NCBI RefSeq assembly: GCF_019091085.1
Contig: NZ_JAGXJY010000004.1
Span: forward strand, 310,001 to 374,000
Direction: 5' to 3'
DNA length: 64,000 nucleotides
From: Mesorhizobium sp. GbtcB19
Lineage (GTDB): Bacteria > Pseudomonadota > Alphaproteobacteria > Rhizobiales > Rhizobiaceae
Shown here piece after piece: positions 37,600 to 47,013 of the stretch (position 1 is the first letter of the stretch; each line of letters starts with the position of its first letter). A program made the translations under genes and the position numbers. A model generated the notes under the pieces. It had not been told where the DNA came from and ran no database searches. It was given only the letters and a program-made list of their open reading frames with translations.

Positions 37600-38988
37600 T
37601 CAGATCGCCTCGCGCAGGTGGTAGGATTTCGGCCGGGTCAGATTGTCGTAGCCGATGGCCGAGAGCGCGGCGCCCTTGCCGGTGTCCTTGACGCCGGTCC
37701 AGACCAGCGCCGGGTCGAGATAGTCGCAGCGGTTCATGAACACCGTGCCGGTCTCGACGCGGTCGCCGATGGCGATTGCGCGTTCGGTGTCGCGGGTCCA
37801 GATCGAGGCGGTCAGGCCGTAGGGGCTGTCGTTCATCAGCGCGATCGCCTCCTCGTCGTTGCGCACCTTCATGATGCCGACGATCGGGCCAAAGCTTTCC
37901 TCGCGCATGACGCTCATCTGGTGGTCGACCTCGGTCAGCACCTCCGGCGCCAGATAGGGCGAGCCTTCGCGATCGTTCTCGACCTTCATATTGATATGCG
38001 CCTTGGCGCCCTTGCGCAGCGCCTCGGCCTTCTGCTCGCGGATCAGGTCGGCGAAGCGCGCCTGCGCCATCGGACCCAGGGTGGTCGCCTGCTCCAGCGG
38101 GTTGCCGACGACATAGTTCCTGGTCTCGGCGATGAAGCCTTCGACGAACTCGTCATAGACCTTCTCATGCACATAGACGCGCTCGATGCCGCAGCAGCAC
38201 TGCCCCGAATTGAAGAAGGCGCCGTCGACCAGATTGGCGACCGCATGGTCCATCTTGGCGTCGGGCAGCACATAGGCGGGATCCTTGCCGCCGAGCTCGA
38301 GGCCGAGCGTCATGAAGGTTCCAGCCGCCGCCTTCTCGATGGCGCGGCCGCCGCCGACCGAGCCGGTGAAATTGACATGGTCGATCTTGCCCGAGCCGAG
38401 CAGTCTTTCGGTCTGGCCATGGTTCATGACCAGGTTCTGGAACAGGCCCTTGGGCAGGCCGGCCTTGTCGAAGGCCTGCTGGAAGCGTTCGCCGACCAGC
38501 AACGTCTGCGCAGCATGCTTGAGGATGACGGCGCTTCCCGCCATCAGCGCCGGCACGATGGTGTTGACCGCCGTGAGGTAGGGGTAGTTCCAGGGCGCGA
38601 TCACCATGACGACGCCGAGCGGCACCTTCTTCACATAGCGCCGAAAACCGTCCTTCGGATTGGAGGCCAGCACAGGCTTCAGCGCGGCTTCGGCAATCTC
38701 CACCATGTAATTGGTGCGTTCCTTGACGCCGCCGAACTCGCCGCCATAGCGCACCGGCCGCCCCATCTGCCAGGCGATCTCGGGCACGATCTCATCGGTC
38801 ATCGCGACCAGCGCCTCGAGCATCGCCAGCATGTATTTGCCGCGCTCGACGACCGGTGTCTCGGCCCATTTCTCCTGCGCCGCCCTGGCGCGCTCGACCG
38901 CCGCGTTGATCGCCTGGTCGCTCGCGACGGGACGCTCGGCATAGATCGAGCCGTCGATGGGGGATTTGAGTTTGACCGTTTCGGTCAT
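37600..38988 (-). CDS. Aldehyde dehydrogenase
   Basis: A 462-residue NAD(P)-dependent enzyme. The coenzyme segment is MVIAPWNYPYLTAVN, the general base Glu is in LELGGKDPAYVL, the catalytic Cys in FNSGQCCCGIERVYV, and EESFGPIVGIMK closes the site. The short C-terminus (KDTGKGAALSAIGYDNL) places it nearer to succinate-semialdehyde/gamma-glutamyl-aminobutyraldehyde-like branches than to betaine aldehyde dehydrogenases, although this is only a by-eye judgement. It should act after the alcohol dehydrogenase to give an acid. Confidence 0.92.
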   Translation of the reverse strand: MTETVKLKSPIDGSIYAERPVASDQAINAAVERARAAQEKWAETPVVERGKYMLAMLEALVAMTDEIVPEIAWQMGRPVRYGGEFGGVKERTNYMVEIAEAALKPVLASNPKDGFRRYVKKVPLGVVMVIAPWNYPYLTAVNTIVPALMAGSAVILKHAAQTLLVGERFQQAFDKAGLPKGLFQNLVMNHGQTERLLGSGKIDHVNFTGSVGGGRAIEKAAAGTFMTLGLELGGKDPAYVLPDAKMDHAVANLVDGAFFNSGQCCCGIERVYVHEKVYDEFVEGFIAETRNYVVGNPLEQATTLGPMAQARFADLIREQKAEALRKGAKAHINMKVENDREGSPYLAPEVLTEVDHQMSVMREESFGPIVGIMKVRNDEEAIALMNDSPYGLTASIWTRDTERAIAIGDRVETGTVFMNRCDYLDPALVWTGVKDTGKGAALSAIGYDNLTRPKSYHLREAI

Positions 38989-39141
38989 GGCTTCCTCGCA
39001 GTTTCACAACAATCGAAATGATATGGCTGGCGCTTCCTTCACGCGCCAGCCGGCACGGCCTGCCCGAATGCCGGGGCTCAAAGCCGAGGCGCTGCCCGCC
39101 CTTCTTTCAGCGAAGGCAGGCAGTGCCGATCTCGCGGCACT

Positions 39142-40512
39142 CTAGTACCGCTCGAAGCCCCTATGCAGTTCCCAATCCGTAATGCGGCGGTCGTATTCGA
39201 ACTGCTCCCAGCGGGCTGTGTGCACATAGTGCTCGATCACCTCCTCGCCGAAGGCCTGCTTCAGCATCTTCGACTTGGCCAGCGTCTCGGTGGCGTCACG
39301 CAAAGTCTTCGGGATCTCCGGCAGCCGCGAGGCCTGGTAGGCGTCGCCGACGAAGGGCTTCTGCAGTTCCAGCTTCTCGTCGATGCCGGCAAGACCGGAA
39401 GCAATCAGCGCCGCGAAGGCGAGATAGGGGTTCAGATCGGCGCCGCCGATGCGGCACTCCATCCGGATGCCCTTGGTGCCTTCGCCGCAAAGCCGGAAGC
39501 CCGCCGTGCGGTTGTCCTCGCTCCACATGATCTTGGTCGGCGCGAAGGTGCCAGCCTGGAAGCGCTTGTAGGAATTGATGTAGGGCGCCAGGAACCAGGT
39601 GAACTCCTTGGCGTATTTGAGCTGGCCCGCCGCCCATTGCTGGCCGAGGCTGGACAGCGTCCAGTCCGCCTTCTTGTCGAAGAACAGCGGCGTCTTGCCG
39701 TCGGCGCTCCACAGCGAGTTGTGGATGTGGCTGGAATTGCCGGCGAGCCCGTAATTGTACTTGGCCATGAAAGAGATGGCCTTGCCTTCGGAATCGGCGA
39801 TCTCCTTGGCGCCGTTCTTCAGGATGACGTGGCGGTCGGCCATGTCGAGCGCCTCGGCGTAGCGCACATTGATCTCTTCCTGGCCGGGACCCCACTCGCC
39901 CTTGGAATTCTCGATCGGAATGCCCGCGGCTTCCATCTCGTTGCGAAGCCGGCGCATGACGCCTTCTTCTTTGGAAGTGATGCCGATCTGATAGTCGCCG
40001 ATATAGGGCGACGCGGAGTCCAGGCCCTGCCAGTGCTTCTTGCGGGCGGAATCGTAGGTTTCGCTGAACAGGTAGAATTCGAGCTCGGAGGCGAAATAGC
40101 CGATATAGCCGCGCTCCTGCAGGCGCTTGACCTGCTTCTTCAGGATCGCGCGGGGTGAGTGTCCAAGATCCTCATGCGTGTGATGGTCGAGCACGTCGCA
40201 GATGACCAGCGCCGTCTTCTCCAGCCATGGAATGCGCCGCAGCGTCGACAGGTCCGGCTTCATGACGAAGTCGCCATAGCCCTTCGACCAGCTCGCCGCC
40301 TTGTAGCCCGGCACCGGCTCCATATCGATGTCGCAGGCCAAGAGATAGTTGCAGCCATGCGTCTCGCCATGCGCGGAATCGACGAAATACTGAGCCAGGA
40401 AGCGTTTTCCCGAGAGCCGGCCCTGCATGTCGACGATGCAGGCGAGCACCGTGTCGATCTCGCCATTCGAGACCGCCTTCTTCAACTGATCGAACGAGAA
40501 ATTCCCGGCCAT
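39142..40512 (-). CDS. Glutamine-synthetase-family ligase (gamma-glutamyl-amine synthetase type)
   Basis: A 456-residue GS-like enzyme. Visible are the first metal-binding strand GYFASELEFYLFSE, the second ligand set GQEEINVRYAEALDMAD, SSHIHNSLWS (in place of the canonical HxHxSL), and NRTAGFRLCGEGTKGIRMECR, which resembles the ATP/substrate segment of GlnA relatives. The sequence is closer to the PuuA/IpuC/GlnT-type ligases, which attach glutamate to an amine, than to true glutamine synthetase. ATG 40512 follows AAAGGA. Inference from neighbours: the amine is an amino alcohol, probably ethanolamine. Confidence 0.85.
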   Translation of the reverse strand: MAGNFSFDQLKKAVSNGEIDTVLACIVDMQGRLSGKRFLAQYFVDSAHGETHGCNYLLACDIDMEPVPGYKAASWSKGYGDFVMKPDLSTLRRIPWLEKTALVICDVLDHHTHEDLGHSPRAILKKQVKRLQERGYIGYFASELEFYLFSETYDSARKKHWQGLDSASPYIGDYQIGITSKEEGVMRRLRNEMEAAGIPIENSKGEWGPGQEEINVRYAEALDMADRHVILKNGAKEIADSEGKAISFMAKYNYGLAGNSSHIHNSLWSADGKTPLFFDKKADWTLSSLGQQWAAGQLKYAKEFTWFLAPYINSYKRFQAGTFAPTKIMWSEDNRTAGFRLCGEGTKGIRMECRIGGADLNPYLAFAALIASGLAGIDEKLELQKPFVGDAYQASRLPEIPKTLRDATETLAKSKMLKQAFGEEVIEHYVHTARWEQFEYDRRITDWELHRGFERY

Positions 40513-40600
40513 TCCTTTGGCGCTCCAGTGCTTGGTCGTTGAAAGGGAGAGACGAAAGCCATGGCCGGCATGGTGCCGGCCATGGCCTTGGTGTCGTTTG

Positions 40601-42157
40601 TCAGTGGCCAGTCTCGCCGACCGCCTGTTCGGCTGCCTTGATGGCCGCCTGGCGCGCGGCGATGATGTCACCGAGCGGCGGGCCCTGGAAGCGGTTGCGC
40701 TCGAAAGCGAACCAGACGATCGCCGTCAGGATGAAGAAGCCGACGGTGATGTAGAGCGCCCAGTCGTTCGGCGGCTGGATACCGATGACGAAGATCAGGA
40801 TCATCGACACGATCGACAGGAAGGCGAACAGCATGAAGATGCCGCGGCCCATGTTCCACGGCCCCATCTTGTCCCATTTCGGCGTCCCCCAGGCCATCAT
40901 GCCGAGCACGATCGGCACGGTGAAGGAGAGGAACAGGAAGATGACGGTGCAGGACACCACGATCGTATAGGCCGAGGTGCCGGCAACCGAGACCACGGAC
41001 GAGCCCCACACGAACAGCACCGACAGGATCGAGGCCGTCCAGATCGCCGCCACCGGCGTGCGATAGGTCGGGCTGACCTTGGCGAGCGCCGCCGAGCCTG
41101 GCAGGCCGCCGTCACGCGAGAAGGCGAAGATCATGCGCGATGCCGACGTGACCGTGGCGAGGCCGCACAGAAGCTGCGAGATGAACACGACGAGATAGAC
41201 GAATTCCTTGATGCCCGAGGGGACGCGCTGGTCGAAAGCCCAGAAGAACACGTTCCAGCCCTGCTTGGCTGCATCGTCCATGTTCGGGATCATCAGCACG
41301 AAGGCGGCGAGGAACAAGTAGCCGAACAGCGCCGACCAGATGACCGACATCACCATCGCGCGTGGCACGGAAGACGCCGCCTTGATGGTCTCTTCCGAGG
41401 TATGCGCGGAAGCATCGTAGCCGGTGATCGTGTAGATCGGCAGCAGCAGACCGAGCGCGAACACCCACCCGTTCGAGACCGACGGCCACACGCCGCCGCC
41501 GGCGTCGCCCGAATAGTTGTGGAAGGTGAAGAGACGGCCGAAATCCCAGGATTGCGCAAAGGCCATGCAGACCACCGCGATCAGGATCGAGCCGAAGAAG
41601 ATGAGGTAACCCGAGAAATCGGTGAGCTTCGCCGTCAGCTTGATGCCGAGATGGTTGATCAGCGCCTGGGCGCCGGTGATGATGACCAGGAAGATCATCT
41701 GGTTGGTGAGCGAACCGTCGATGTGGAGCGCCGGACCGAAGGCGCCGATGAAGAAGGTCCAGGTGCCGACATTGATGGCGCCGAGCACGGTGATGAGGCC
41801 AAGCAGGTTGAGCCAGGCCGTCACCCAGCCGGTGCCGCGATTGCCGAGGATCGAGCCCCAATGATAGAGGCCGCCGGCCGTCGGATAGGCCGAGCTGATC
41901 TGCGACATGGCGACGGCGAAGGTGAGCGACACGAAGCAGCCGACCAGCCAGCCGATGCCGATGCCTATGCCGCCGGCGCCCGACGTCGCCTGCGCCAGCG
42001 AGTTGATGCCGCCGGACAGGATGCAGATGATCGAGAAGGAAACCGCGAAATTCGAGAAGCGGCTGAGGCGCCGCTCCAGTTCCTGGGCGTAGCCCATGCT
42101 GTGGAGGTGTTTTACGTCCTCCGCCTTGTCTGACTCGGTATAACCCGGTGTCGTCAT
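40601..42157 (-). CDS. APC-superfamily permease, amino acid/choline transporter (ACT) type
   Basis: A 518-residue transporter with about twelve helices. The N-terminal MGYAQELERRLSRFSNFAVS and SYAYPTAGGLYHWGS-like segment (here SSAYPTAGGLYHWGS) and FAFSRDGGLPGSAAL are strongly conserved in the ACT branch, whose yeast members carry choline/ethanolamine or GABA/putrescine. GAGGGG precedes ATG 42157. It lies 88 bases before the ligase gene and 88 bases after a second, similar permease. Confidence 0.88.
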   Translation of the reverse strand: MTTPGYTESDKAEDVKHLHSMGYAQELERRLSRFSNFAVSFSIICILSGGINSLAQATSGAGGIGIGIGWLVGCFVSLTFAVAMSQISSAYPTAGGLYHWGSILGNRGTGWVTAWLNLLGLITVLGAINVGTWTFFIGAFGPALHIDGSLTNQMIFLVIITGAQALINHLGIKLTAKLTDFSGYLIFFGSILIAVVCMAFAQSWDFGRLFTFHNYSGDAGGGVWPSVSNGWVFALGLLLPIYTITGYDASAHTSEETIKAASSVPRAMVMSVIWSALFGYLFLAAFVLMIPNMDDAAKQGWNVFFWAFDQRVPSGIKEFVYLVVFISQLLCGLATVTSASRMIFAFSRDGGLPGSAALAKVSPTYRTPVAAIWTASILSVLFVWGSSVVSVAGTSAYTIVVSCTVIFLFLSFTVPIVLGMMAWGTPKWDKMGPWNMGRGIFMLFAFLSIVSMILIFVIGIQPPNDWALYITVGFFILTAIVWFAFERNRFQGPPLGDIIAARQAAIKAAEQAVGETGH

Positions 42158-42245
42158 ATTGGAATTCCCCTCTGGTTCTTGGCTGGCCGGTCCTGCACGT
42201 CGATGCCCGATCGGCCTGGGTCGATCGGGCGGTATTGTGTCGCCG

Positions 42246-43784
42246 TCAGCTCGCTGTCTGGCCGACGGCTTTTTCCGCGGCCGCGATCTCCGCCGCGCGA
42301 CGAGCAATGTCGGCGCCGATCGGCGGGCCCTTGAAGCGACGCGATTCGATGCCGAACCAAAGGACGACCAGCAGAATGATCAGTCCGATGGCGTAGTTGA
42401 TCAGGATGTCGAAGGGCGGCTGGATGCCGGCATACATCAGCACCAGGACGCCGAGCACGGTGACGATGGCGAAGGGCTTCGACCAGATGCCGAGACGGAA
42501 CGGGCCGAACTCGGTCCAGGTCTTGCCTTCCGCCAGCAGGCCTGCCGCCACCGGCATGGCGTAGGAGACGTAGAGGAAGAGAGCGCAGCCTGCCGCCAGC
42601 GCCGCGAAAGCCGGCGAATAGAGCGTGGCGGCGATCGACAGCACGACGCCGAGCCAGATGGCGGGCACCGGTGTGCGCCAGGTCGGCGAAACCTGCTTCC
42701 ACAAGGACGACCCCGGCAGGCCCCCGTCACGCGAGAAGGCGAAGATCATGCGCGAGGTCGATGTCAGTCCGGCCAGCGCGCACAGGTAATTCGACACCAC
42801 GATGGCGATGCCGAGCAGATCCTTCAGCCAGGTCGGCGCCGGCAGGTTGTTGAACAGGTTGAACCAGGCATTGCCGCCGTCCTTGGCGGTCGCCACCAGA
42901 TCGGGGCTCGCGACGACGAAGGAAACCGCCATGACGAAGCCGAAGACGAGAGACCACAGAACCGCGTGGATCATGCCCCTGGGCACCGCGACGCGCGCAT
43001 TGTGCGTCTCCTCGGCGGTATGCGCCGAGGCGTCGAAGCCGGTGATCGTGTAAAGCGGATAAAGAAGACCGATCAGGAAGGCCACGAACGCCGTGCGGGC
43101 CGTCGGAACGTAGCCGCCGCCGAGATCGCCGGTCGTGTTGACGAAGGTCGTGAACCGCGACAGCTCGAAGCCATGCGCGCCCCAGATCAGGAAGGTGAGC
43201 GTCAGCACGACCGCGACAACTAGGATGAGGTAGCCCGAGAAGTCGGTCAGCATCGTCGTCGTCTTGATGCCGAGATGGTTGAACAGGCCCTGGGTGACGG
43301 TGATGATGACGACCGCCGTCGTCTGCTGCCAGAAGCCCCACGTCGACGTGTCCCAGCCGAAGATCGGTCCAGCGACCAGTCCCTGGAACAGCAGGTAGAC
43401 ACCGACATTCACCGAGGCGACGACGAAGATCAGGCCGAGCAGATTGATCCAGGCTGTTGCCCAGCCCCAGCCGCGCCCGCCAAGGATCGAGGACCAATGG
43501 TAGAGGCCACCGGCGGTAGGATAGGCCGAGCCGATCTGGCCAAGCGAAGCGGCGACCACGAGGGCGAAGACACCGCCGATGATCCAGCCGATGCTCGCCT
43601 CGAAACCGCTGCCGGTGCCCATGGCCAGCGGGAACGACGTGATGCCGCCTGCCAGAATGCAAATGATCGAGAAGGAAATGGCGAAGTTGGAGAAGCCGCT
43701 CATGCGGCGGGCCAATTCCTGGGCGTAGCCCATGCTGTGAAGGATCTTTACGTCCTCCGATTTCTCTGCGTGATCCGTTGTCAT
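42246..43784 (-). CDS. APC-superfamily permease, ACT type (second copy)
   Basis: A 512-residue paralogue of the permease at 40601-42157, sharing LHSMGYAQELARRMSGFSNF, SFSIICILAGGI, SAYPTAGGLYHWSSILG, YTITGFDASAHTAEET and FAFSRDGGLPGSS. About half of the residues are the same by eye, so the pair is an old tandem duplication. The differences lie mostly in helices 5-6 and the last third, which suggests related but distinct substrates. Both genes also share the leader context AAGGGGAA...ATGTTG/ATATTG before the ATG. Confidence 0.88.
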   Translation of the reverse strand: MTTDHAEKSEDVKILHSMGYAQELARRMSGFSNFAISFSIICILAGGITSFPLAMGTGSGFEASIGWIIGGVFALVVAASLGQIGSAYPTAGGLYHWSSILGGRGWGWATAWINLLGLIFVVASVNVGVYLLFQGLVAGPIFGWDTSTWGFWQQTTAVVIITVTQGLFNHLGIKTTTMLTDFSGYLILVVAVVLTLTFLIWGAHGFELSRFTTFVNTTGDLGGGYVPTARTAFVAFLIGLLYPLYTITGFDASAHTAEETHNARVAVPRGMIHAVLWSLVFGFVMAVSFVVASPDLVATAKDGGNAWFNLFNNLPAPTWLKDLLGIAIVVSNYLCALAGLTSTSRMIFAFSRDGGLPGSSLWKQVSPTWRTPVPAIWLGVVLSIAATLYSPAFAALAAGCALFLYVSYAMPVAAGLLAEGKTWTEFGPFRLGIWSKPFAIVTVLGVLVLMYAGIQPPFDILINYAIGLIILLVVLWFGIESRRFKGPPIGADIARRAAEIAAAEKAVGQTAS

Positions 43785-43797
43785 GTTGGAGTTCCCC

Positions 43798-44625
43798 TTA
43801 TCGTTCTTGGCTGGCCGTAAGTACTGACTTTCCCATTGCTTGTTGTCGCGAGCCCCTGGCCTCCTCGGGCTCCAGATTGGAAAATATGCCGGTGAGCAGA
43901 TCCGCCCATTTCCGCTGCCCGGTCTCGCCGGCGATTTCGTCATTGCGGATTTCGATCATCGCGCAGGCAAGGCCGCGCGAGCGCGCGTGCCGCTCCAGCG
44001 TGAAATAGACGCGGTCGGCCGGCGAGTAGGGTTCGTTGGCGCCGACGGTGACGCCAGCAAGCCGGCGCAGCGCCGATATCAGTGGCGCAGCCAGCCTGCG
44101 ATCCTCATCGTGGATGATGCCGATATGCCAGGGCCGGCTCTTGCCCTTGTAGACCGGCGTGAAGGAGTGCACCGACACCAGCCGCGTCTCCTGGCCGCGC
44201 GCCAGCCGTCCATCGATGATCTGCGCGATCGTGTCGTGGAAAGGACGCCAGGACAGATCGACCCGCGCGGCACGCTGTTTCTCGGAAAGGCCGGCATTGC
44301 CGGGAATGGCTGTCGTCTCGCTGACCGGCGGCACCAGGTCCGGCGCATCGAGCGGCCGGTTGCAGTCGATGACGAGCCGCGACACGCGGGTTTCGACCAA
44401 AGGAGCGTCCAGCGCCTCGGCCATGCGGCAGGCAACGGGAAGCGCGCCCGGATCCCAGGCGATGTGGCGGGTCAGGTCTTCGGCCGGCAGGCCGAGCGTG
44501 CCGAATTCGGCGGGCAGGAAGTTCGAGGCGTGGTCGCAGGTGAAGACGAAAGGGCTCGAGCCGCCAGGGTTGGTCACCCTTACGGTTTCCGACGGTGCAA
44601 GGCTGGCGGGCCGTGCTTTCTCCAT
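43798..44625 (-). CDS. N-formylglutamate-amidohydrolase-like hydrolase
   Basis: A 275-residue member of the FGase family: FVFTCDHASNFLP (metal-binding His/Asp), IAWDPGALPVACRM, VIDCNRPLDAPD and VSVHSFTPVYKGKSRPW (His) are in place. It is only distantly related to the amidohydrolase at 518-1483. At the head of the operon with a GS-like ligase and two dehydrogenases, it is the best candidate for releasing glutamate from the oxidised gamma-glutamyl product. ATG 44625 has a modest AAGGGGAC before it. Confidence 0.82.
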   Translation of the reverse strand: MEKARPASLAPSETVRVTNPGGSSPFVFTCDHASNFLPAEFGTLGLPAEDLTRHIAWDPGALPVACRMAEALDAPLVETRVSRLVIDCNRPLDAPDLVPPVSETTAIPGNAGLSEKQRAARVDLSWRPFHDTIAQIIDGRLARGQETRLVSVHSFTPVYKGKSRPWHIGIIHDEDRRLAAPLISALRRLAGVTVGANEPYSPADRVYFTLERHARSRGLACAMIEIRNDEIAGETGQRKWADLLTGIFSNLEPEEARGSRQQAMGKSVLTASQER

Positions 44626-44694
44626 ACTGCCGTCCCCTTGGGAGCGCTGTATCTTATGTTACGTATTTTGCCTCATTGCGTCCCGGTGAATGAT

Positions 44695-44721
44695 TTCATA
44701 CAGTTTAAACGGCTTTGTCAA
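44695..44721 (-). promoter_or_regulatory. Possible promoter of the leftward amine operon, with palindrome
   Basis: On the minus strand, TTGACA (44721-44716) is followed after 15 bases by TATGAA (44700-44695). The spacer includes the 8-base palindrome GTTTAAAC (44703-44710), which could be an operator for the divergent RpiR-type regulator. The spacing is short for sigma-70, so this is a weak call. Confidence 0.25.
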
Positions 44722-44771
44722 ACGCGAATTCCGGAAAACGGCGGCGGCGGGCCAAGAGGCGGGGGAAAACC

Positions 44772-45596
44772 ATGATTTCCAGCATTGCCGAACTGATCTC
44801 GGACCGCATCGGAACGATGCCGGCCGGCGAGCGCCGCGCCGCCCAGACGCTGATCGCTAACTATCCGCTGACCGGGCTGAAGACCGTCGCCGAGTTTTCG
44901 ACCGCGGCCGGCGTGTCCTCGCCGACGATCCTGCGCTTCGTCGCCAGGCTCGGCTTCCAGAACTACCCTGAGTTCCAGTCGGCGCTGCAGGACGAACTGG
45001 CGGCGCAGTTGCAGTCGCCGGCATCGCGCGCGCTCGATCCGTCCTCGCCCAGCGGCGCCGTCTCGCCGATGCTGGAGGCGACGCTCGACAATATGCGCGA
45101 GACGTTCCGTCACCTCAGCGACAAGCAGCTCGCCGACATCGCCGCGCGGCTTGCCGAGCGGCGCGGCAAGACCTTCCTGATCGGCGGCCGCTTCACCGAT
45201 CCGCTGGCGCGCTACATGGCCGCCCACCTCGCGCTTATCCAGCCCGAGGTCTACCACCTGGCGGGCCAGGAAAGCATCTGGCGCGACCGGCTGATCGACA
45301 TGGGCAAGCGTGACGTGCTGGTGATCTTCGACATCCGGCGCTATCAGGAAAGCCTGATCCGCTTCGCCGAGAAGGCGCATCAGCGTGGCGTGCAGATCAT
45401 TCTGTTCACCGACCAGTGGCTGTCGCCGATCGCCCGCTTTGCCCGCCATGTGATCGCCGGGCGCACCGCCGTGCCCTCGGCATGGGATTCGTCCGCCGCG
45501 CTCTTCGTCGTCGCCGAAACCCTGATCGGCGCCGTGACCAGGCAATTGGAAGCCGCCGGCGCCAAACGCATCCGCGACCTGGAAAGCTTGCGCTAG
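44772..45596 (+). CDS. RpiR-family (MurR/RpiR) transcriptional regulator
   Basis: A 274-residue regulator. An N-terminal HTH_6 domain runs from ISSIAELISDRIGTMPAGER through TVAEFSTAAGVSSPTILRFV and ARLGFQNYPEFQSAL; the SIS domain begins near residue 125 with GKTFLIGGRFTDPLARYM. SIS domains normally bind phosphosugars, but relatives beside amine genes may bind other ligands. ATG 44772 follows GGGGGAAA. It is divergent from the amidohydrolase/permease/ligase operon and probably controls it from the 146-base gap between them. Confidence 0.9.
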   Translation: MISSIAELISDRIGTMPAGERRAAQTLIANYPLTGLKTVAEFSTAAGVSSPTILRFVARLGFQNYPEFQSALQDELAAQLQSPASRALDPSSPSGAVSPMLEATLDNMRETFRHLSDKQLADIAARLAERRGKTFLIGGRFTDPLARYMAAHLALIQPEVYHLAGQESIWRDRLIDMGKRDVLVIFDIRRYQESLIRFAEKAHQRGVQIILFTDQWLSPIARFARHVIAGRTAVPSAWDSSAALFVVAETLIGAVTRQLEAAGAKRIRDLESLR

Positions 45597-45793
45597 CACC
45601 TTTAGCCTTCGCGAAAGTACGGCAGAGATCGGGGACCGGGACGGCAGTCCGGCTTCACGTTCCCGATTATCTCGACTCACCGGGCTCGCCGACAGGAGCT
45701 CGCCTGCGCCATCTTCGCGCCACCGCTTTCGGCACGAGCAGATCATGGATCAGGTCCCAACATCCAGCCGGCCAGGCAGCGAAATCCCTGGAC

Positions 45794-46204
45794 TCATCGC
45801 AACAGCCGCCCCTCGATCGACCAGCGTGCCGCCAGGAAGTTCAGTGCGGCGGCCACCACGACGCCGATGACCTTCGCCGGCCACACGCCAATGGTCCCGG
45901 CCAGGACGGCGATCGACAGACTGGAGACGCCAAGCGAAATCAGCGCCCCCAGCGAGACGAAGCGCAGGAAGGAATGGTGCAGCCGGATGTCCGGGTCCCG
46001 CTCGAACGACCAGAACCGGTTCGCCACGAAGGAAAAGAGCACGGCGACGAACCACGCGCCGACATTGGCCGCCAAGGCCGGCGCCGCGAGTTTGAGCAGC
46101 AGGAAAAACGTCGTGAGGTCGATACCGGTGTTGACCAGCCCGACCACGGCGAAGCGGACGATCTTGTCGCCGGTCGAACGCCGCGGCTGGCCGGCACTGC
46201 TCAT
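45794..46204 (-). CDS. GtrA family membrane protein
   Basis: A 136-residue protein with four transmembrane helices. Family marks are RFAVVGLVNTGIDLTTFFLL at the first helix and VANRFWSFER in the second loop. GtrA-like proteins are thought to flip undecaprenyl-phosphate-linked sugars. Its start overlaps the stop of the YdjC-like gene. It is the last gene of a tightly packed leftward operon with a GT2 enzyme that would make the lipid-linked sugar. Confidence 0.88.
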   Translation of the reverse strand: MSSAGQPRRSTGDKIVRFAVVGLVNTGIDLTTFFLLLKLAAPALAANVGAWFVAVLFSFVANRFWSFERDPDIRLHHSFLRFVSLGALISLGVSSLSIAVLAGTIGVWPAKVIGVVVAAALNFLAARWSIEGRLLR

Positions 46205-47013
46205 GAGCTGCCGTCCATGACACGGGCCCCGGCCCTGTCGAGGCTGGCGCCGAAATCGTCGGAAGCCAGGAAATCGAACTCGACCTCGCGCACGCCCTGC
46301 ATCGGGTCGCGCCTGCGCAAGATGTCATCGACATGGCCAGGATGGCACATGAAGACGCCTTGTTCTGGCAAGCCATCGACCGCGGCACGCAGCGTTGAGG
46401 CGAATTTCTCCGGCTGGCGCCAATCATAGATGCCCGATAGCGGCGTCATCACGCTGAAGCCGGCGCGCCGCATCGATCTGTTGAAGCCGGCGGCCAGCGT
46501 GGCGATCGCCGCAACCTTGGCATCCAGGCCGGCGAGCCCCGGTGCGCCTCGCAGCGCCGGCTTGTGCGCGCTTTGCCCAAAACGCGCGAGCAGCCAATGT
46601 CGGACCACGGGAAGAAAATGCACATGCTGGTGCCCGTCGATGTAATCGGGCGGGCCGCCCAGCGCCTCGACGAAGCGGCCGTATTGCGCGTCGAGCTCGG
46701 CATGAACGTCCCGTTCCTCGATACGCCCGCGCCGCACCGGCAGCGCCAGCGAAGCGAGCCCCGGCAGCTTGCCTTCCGGCGCCAGGCTGGAGGGGCCGGC
46801 CGCGGCGATCTGATCTGTAAGGGTCAGATGCAGCCCGATGGCGGCCCTGCCCCGAAAGGGTCTGATGCGCGCGGCCGCCTCCTGCCATTCGGGAAAACCG
46901 GTCATGCATCCGGTTCCGGTCAGGCGACCGCGCTCGACGAGGTCGAGGATCGCGCTCGATACGCCCGGCGCCAGCCCATAATCGTCGGCGATCAGGCGGA
47001 TCGACCGGGTCAT
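46201..47013 (-). CDS. ChbG/HpnK (YdjC) family carbohydrate deacetylase-like protein
   Basis: A 270-residue protein. The N-terminal IRLIADDYGLAPGVSSAI carries the metal-binding Asp pair, and YIDGHQHVHFLP holds the two histidines typical of the YdjC family; GCMTGFPEW and FMCHPGHVDD are further matches. Members deacetylate chitooligosaccharides (ChbG) or the hopanoid precursor glucosamine (HpnK). Here the substrate may be a lipid-linked N-acetylated sugar. ATG 47013 overlaps the stop of the GT2 gene. Confidence 0.88.
   Translation of the reverse strand: MTRSIRLIADDYGLAPGVSSAILDLVERGRLTGTGCMTGFPEWQEAAARIRPFRGRAAIGLHLTLTDQIAAAGPSSLAPEGKLPGLASLALPVRRGRIEERDVHAELDAQYGRFVEALGGPPDYIDGHQHVHFLPVVRHWLLARFGQSAHKPALRGAPGLAGLDAKVAAIATLAAGFNRSMRRAGFSVMTPLSGIYDWRQPEKFASTLRAAVDGLPEQGVFMCHPGHVDDILRRRDPMQGVREVEFDFLASDDFGASLDRAGARVMDGSS

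Noticed and set aside
40517..42133. Open frame of 538 codons opposite the first ACT permease
   Set aside because: His/Asp/Arg-rich shadow of a membrane protein gene on the other strand.
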